Positions 4,282 through 5,865 of a DNA stretch of 5,865 nucleotides are shown in pieces. The position numbers and the translations under genes are program-made. The stretch lies in assembly GCA_028705545.1 (NCBI GenBank), contig JAQWDG010000005.1, positions 1-5,865 of the forward strand. The letters are read 5' to 3'. Source of the stretch: Methanoregula sp. Lineage in GTDB: Archaea; Halobacteriota; Methanomicrobia; Methanomicrobiales; Methanospirillaceae. Positions within the stretch are counted from its first letter, which is position 1, and each line of letters begins with the position of its first letter. The notes below the pieces were generated by a model. That model saw only the letters and a program-made list of their open reading frames with translations, did not search any database and was not told the origin of the DNA.

Positions 4282-5028
4282 ATGAAAGCGCAGGTCAAAA
4301 AGATTGATGGAGGAGTGGCAAAGGAGATCGAGCTCCCGGTCATGTTCTCCGAAGAGTACCGCCCTGATCTGATCAGGAAGGCAGTCCTTGCACTCCAGAG
4401 CACCCGCAGGCAGCCCCATGGTGCTTACCCGTATGCCGGTATCTGCTCGTCAGCAGTCGGCTGGGGAAGCGGCCGTGGTGCATCGCACGTTCCCCGTCTC
4501 AAGAACGGTTCCCGTGCAGCAAAGGTTCCGCAGGCAAAGGGCGGACGTGAGGCCCACCCGCCGATGACCGCAAAGGTGCTCATAAAAGAGATCAATGCCA
4601 AGGAGAAGCAGAAAGCGTTCCGGTCCGCGATTGCGGCAAGCATTGTCCCGGAACTTCTCAACAGCAGGGGACATATCTTTGAAGGCGCAGTCCCGTGTAT
4701 CTTCGAGGACAAGTTCGAGACCCTCGCCCGCACGCAGGACGTTATCTCTGCACTGACGAGCGCAGGTGTCTATGCGGACATCGAGAAGGCAAAGGACAGC
4801 AGGAAGGTCCGCGCAGGCCGGGGCAAGCTCCGTGGCCGCCGGTACAGGCAGAGAAAGAGCCTGCTCATTGTCACCTCCGGTCCCGAGTTCCGCGCCGCAC
4901 GCAACCTTGCCGGTGTGGATGTTGTAACTATTGACCAGCTCAATGTCGAGCACCTTGCCCCGGGCATGCAGGCAGGACGCCTGACAGTCTGGACCGAGAG
5001 TGCGGTTACCCGCCTGGAGGGAAGGTAA
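4282..5028 (+). CDS. rpl4: Large-subunit ribosomal protein uL4 (archaeal L4/L1e)
   Basis: L4 is a 50S protein whose long loop lines the peptide exit tunnel. The 248-residue product has normal archaeal length. Seen: RRQPHGAYPYAG near residues 42-53, then the glycine- and arginine-rich tunnel loop with GWGSGRGASHVPRLKNGSRA and GGREAHPP, and a C-terminal globular part with the basic stretch GRGKLRGRRYRQRKS and a final VDVVTIDQLNVEHLAPG block, typical of the archaeal/eukaryotic branch. The ribosome site GGGGTGATC (4269-4277) overlaps the rpl3 stop and leaves 4 nt before the ATG at 4282. The stop TAA at 5026-5028 touches the ATG of rpl23 with no gap. In some bacteria L4 represses its own operon, but nothing in this sequence shows that here. 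Confidence 0.98.
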   Translation: MKAQVKKIDGGVAKEIELPVMFSEEYRPDLIRKAVLALQSTRRQPHGAYPYAGICSSAVGWGSGRGASHVPRLKNGSRAAKVPQAKGGREAHPPMTAKVLIKEINAKEKQKAFRSAIAASIVPELLNSRGHIFEGAVPCIFEDKFETLARTQDVISALTSAGVYADIEKAKDSRKVRAGRGKLRGRRYRQRKSLLIVTSGPEFRAARNLAGVDVVTIDQLNVEHLAPGMQAGRLTVWTESAVTRLEGR

Positions 5029-5280
5029 ATGTCTACCTTAAAGCACCCGTTTGTCACAGAAAAGGCCATGGTTTCCCTGGAGAACGAGAACAAGATCCAG
5101 TTCCTTGTCGACAGGCAGGCCACCAAGCAGGACATCAAGCGTGACATCGAAAAGGCGTTCGACCAGAAAGTCAAACAGGTCCGCACGATAATGACCATGC
5201 ACGGCGAGAAGAAAGCCGTCGTGAGCTTCGAGAACGAGAAAGCCGCCGAGGAAATCCTGAGCCGGCTTGGCATCATGTAA
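5029..5280 (+). CDS. rpl23: Large-subunit ribosomal protein uL23
   Basis: L23 sits at the exit of the peptide tunnel on the 50S subunit and is a docking site for SRP and other nascent-chain factors. The 83-residue protein is the usual short archaeal form. Seen: the N-terminal LKHPFVTEKAM (residues 4-14), a central basic helix with KQDIKRDIEKAFDQKVKQVR, and the strand pair VRTIMTMHGEKKAVVSF near the C-terminus. The start codon directly follows the rpl4 stop; the ribosome site GGAGGGAAGG (5016-5025) lies inside the end of rpl4. This arrangement implies coupled translation. The next gene starts 10 nt after its stop codon. Confidence 0.98.
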   Translation: MSTLKHPFVTEKAMVSLENENKIQFLVDRQATKQDIKRDIEKAFDQKVKQVRTIMTMHGEKKAVVSFENEKAAEEILSRLGIM

Positions 5281-5290
5281 GGTGGAGAAC

Positions 5291-5865
5291 ATGGGACATC
5301 GAATTACTACTCAGAACCGTGGCAGGGGAGGCCCGACCTATCGCGCTCCATCCCACCGGTACAAGGCAGAATTAAAACATGTCGGCGATGGCTCCAAGAC
5401 TATCACCGGCACGATCATCGATATCGAACACGACCCGGCACGGAACGCCCCGATTGCCCGTGTCCAGCTTGAAGACAGCTCAAAAGTCTACATGCTGGTC
5501 ACCGAGGGTGTCGGTATCGGCGAAGTCGTTTCCTGGGGAACTGATGTCGAGGTAAAGAACGGGAACACGCTCCCGCTCCAGAGTATCCCGACCGGTTCTT
5601 ATATCTGCAACATCGAATCGCGCCCCAACGATGGCGGCAAGTTTGTCCGCTCAACAGGGGTCCAGGCAGTGGTTGTCGATAAGATCGGCGACCGCGTCGG
5701 TGTGCGGATGCCCAGCGGCAAGACCAAGTGGTTCAATGCACGCTGCCGCGCAACTATCGGCATTGTCGCTGGTGGCGGCCGTGTGGAAAAGCCGTTTGTG
5801 AAGGCTGGCAACAAGTCGCACAAGATGAGGAACACTGCGTCGAACTGGCCGCGTGTCCGTGGTGT
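5291..5865 (+). CDS. rpl2: Large-subunit ribosomal protein uL2 (3' end outside window)
   Basis: L2 is a 50S protein needed for subunit joining and peptidyl transfer. The window holds the first 191 codons plus 2 bases of a protein that is usually about 235-245 residues in archaea. Seen: the N-terminus MGHRITTQNRGRGGPTYRAP followed by SHRYKAELKHVG, the OB-like RNA-binding domain with IIDIEHDPARNAPIARVQLE, then GTDVEVKNGNTLPLQSIPTG and CRATIGIVAGGGRVEKPFVK, ending at NTASNWPRVRG. The family's catalytically important DHPHGG motif should lie just beyond the window edge. The ribosome site GGTGGA (5281-5286) directly follows the rpl23 stop with good spacing to ATG 5291. The gene is part of the rpl3-rpl4-rpl23-rpl2 operon. 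Confidence 0.98.
   Translation, partial: MGHRITTQNRGRGGPTYRAPSHRYKAELKHVGDGSKTITGTIIDIEHDPARNAPIARVQLEDSSKVYMLVTEGVGIGEVVSWGTDVEVKNGNTLPLQSIPTGSYICNIESRPNDGGKFVRSTGVQAVVVDKIGDRVGVRMPSGKTKWFNARCRATIGIVAGGGRVEKPFVKAGNKSHKMRNTASNWPRVRG

Noticed and set aside
1..5865. CRISPR array, insertion sequence or prophage attachment site
   Set aside because: No regularly spaced long direct repeats, no transposase and no terminal inverted repeats with target duplication were seen.

Overview
The window looks like part of the chromosome of a hydrogenotrophic methanogenic archaeon, most likely of the order Methanomicrobiales (a Methanoregula-like relative is my best guess, not proven). The evidence is a complete F420-dependent methylene-tetrahydromethanopterin dehydrogenase (mtd), a Tfx-family regulator known from methanogens, archaeal-type ribosomal proteins in the order L3-L4-L23-L2, TATA/BRE-like promoters and oligo-T terminators. 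The sequence is moderately GC-rich in genes, with AT-rich promoter patches.

Layout. (1) 1-786, plus strand: the C-terminal part of a GalT/HIT-superfamily nucleotidyltransferase, with its start outside the window. (2) 787-1126: a convergent spacer with T-runs for both neighbours and a 45-bp imperfect palindrome. (3) 1127-1966, minus strand: mtd, with a clear Shine-Dalgarno site, TATA box and poly-T terminator. (4) 1967-2240: a divergent control region holding the mtd promoter, two inverted repeats, three tandem 9-bp repeats and a TATA-like box before tfx. (5) 2241-2645, plus strand: a Tfx-type DNA-binding protein. (6) 2646-3261: a 616-bp spacer with no convincing protein gene. It starts with two terminator-like hairpins, then a TATA-like box, then about 400 nt dense in perfect or near-perfect stems, and ends at the ribosomal promoter. 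(7) 3262 to the end, plus strand: rpl3, rpl4, rpl23 and the first 191 codons of rpl2, tightly packed with 6, 0 and 10 nt between genes, clearly one operon that continues past the window.

How the parts relate. Mtd carries out the F420H2-dependent reduction of methenyl-H4MPT in CO2 reduction to methane. The founding Tfx protein was described as binding DNA at a formylmethanofuran dehydrogenase operon, so a divergent mtd/tfx pair suggests, but does not prove, regulation of C1 metabolism. The ribosomal operon is separate. The most interesting item is the hairpin-rich segment at about 2748-3161. Every wobble position in its stems that is strand-informative is U-G when the plus strand is transcribed, its predicted 5' end can pair with its predicted 3' end, and a TATA-like box lies at the right distance upstream. 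It is a candidate structured non-coding RNA or a very long structured leader of the L3 operon. I could not match it to RNase P RNA, SRP RNA or tRNA.
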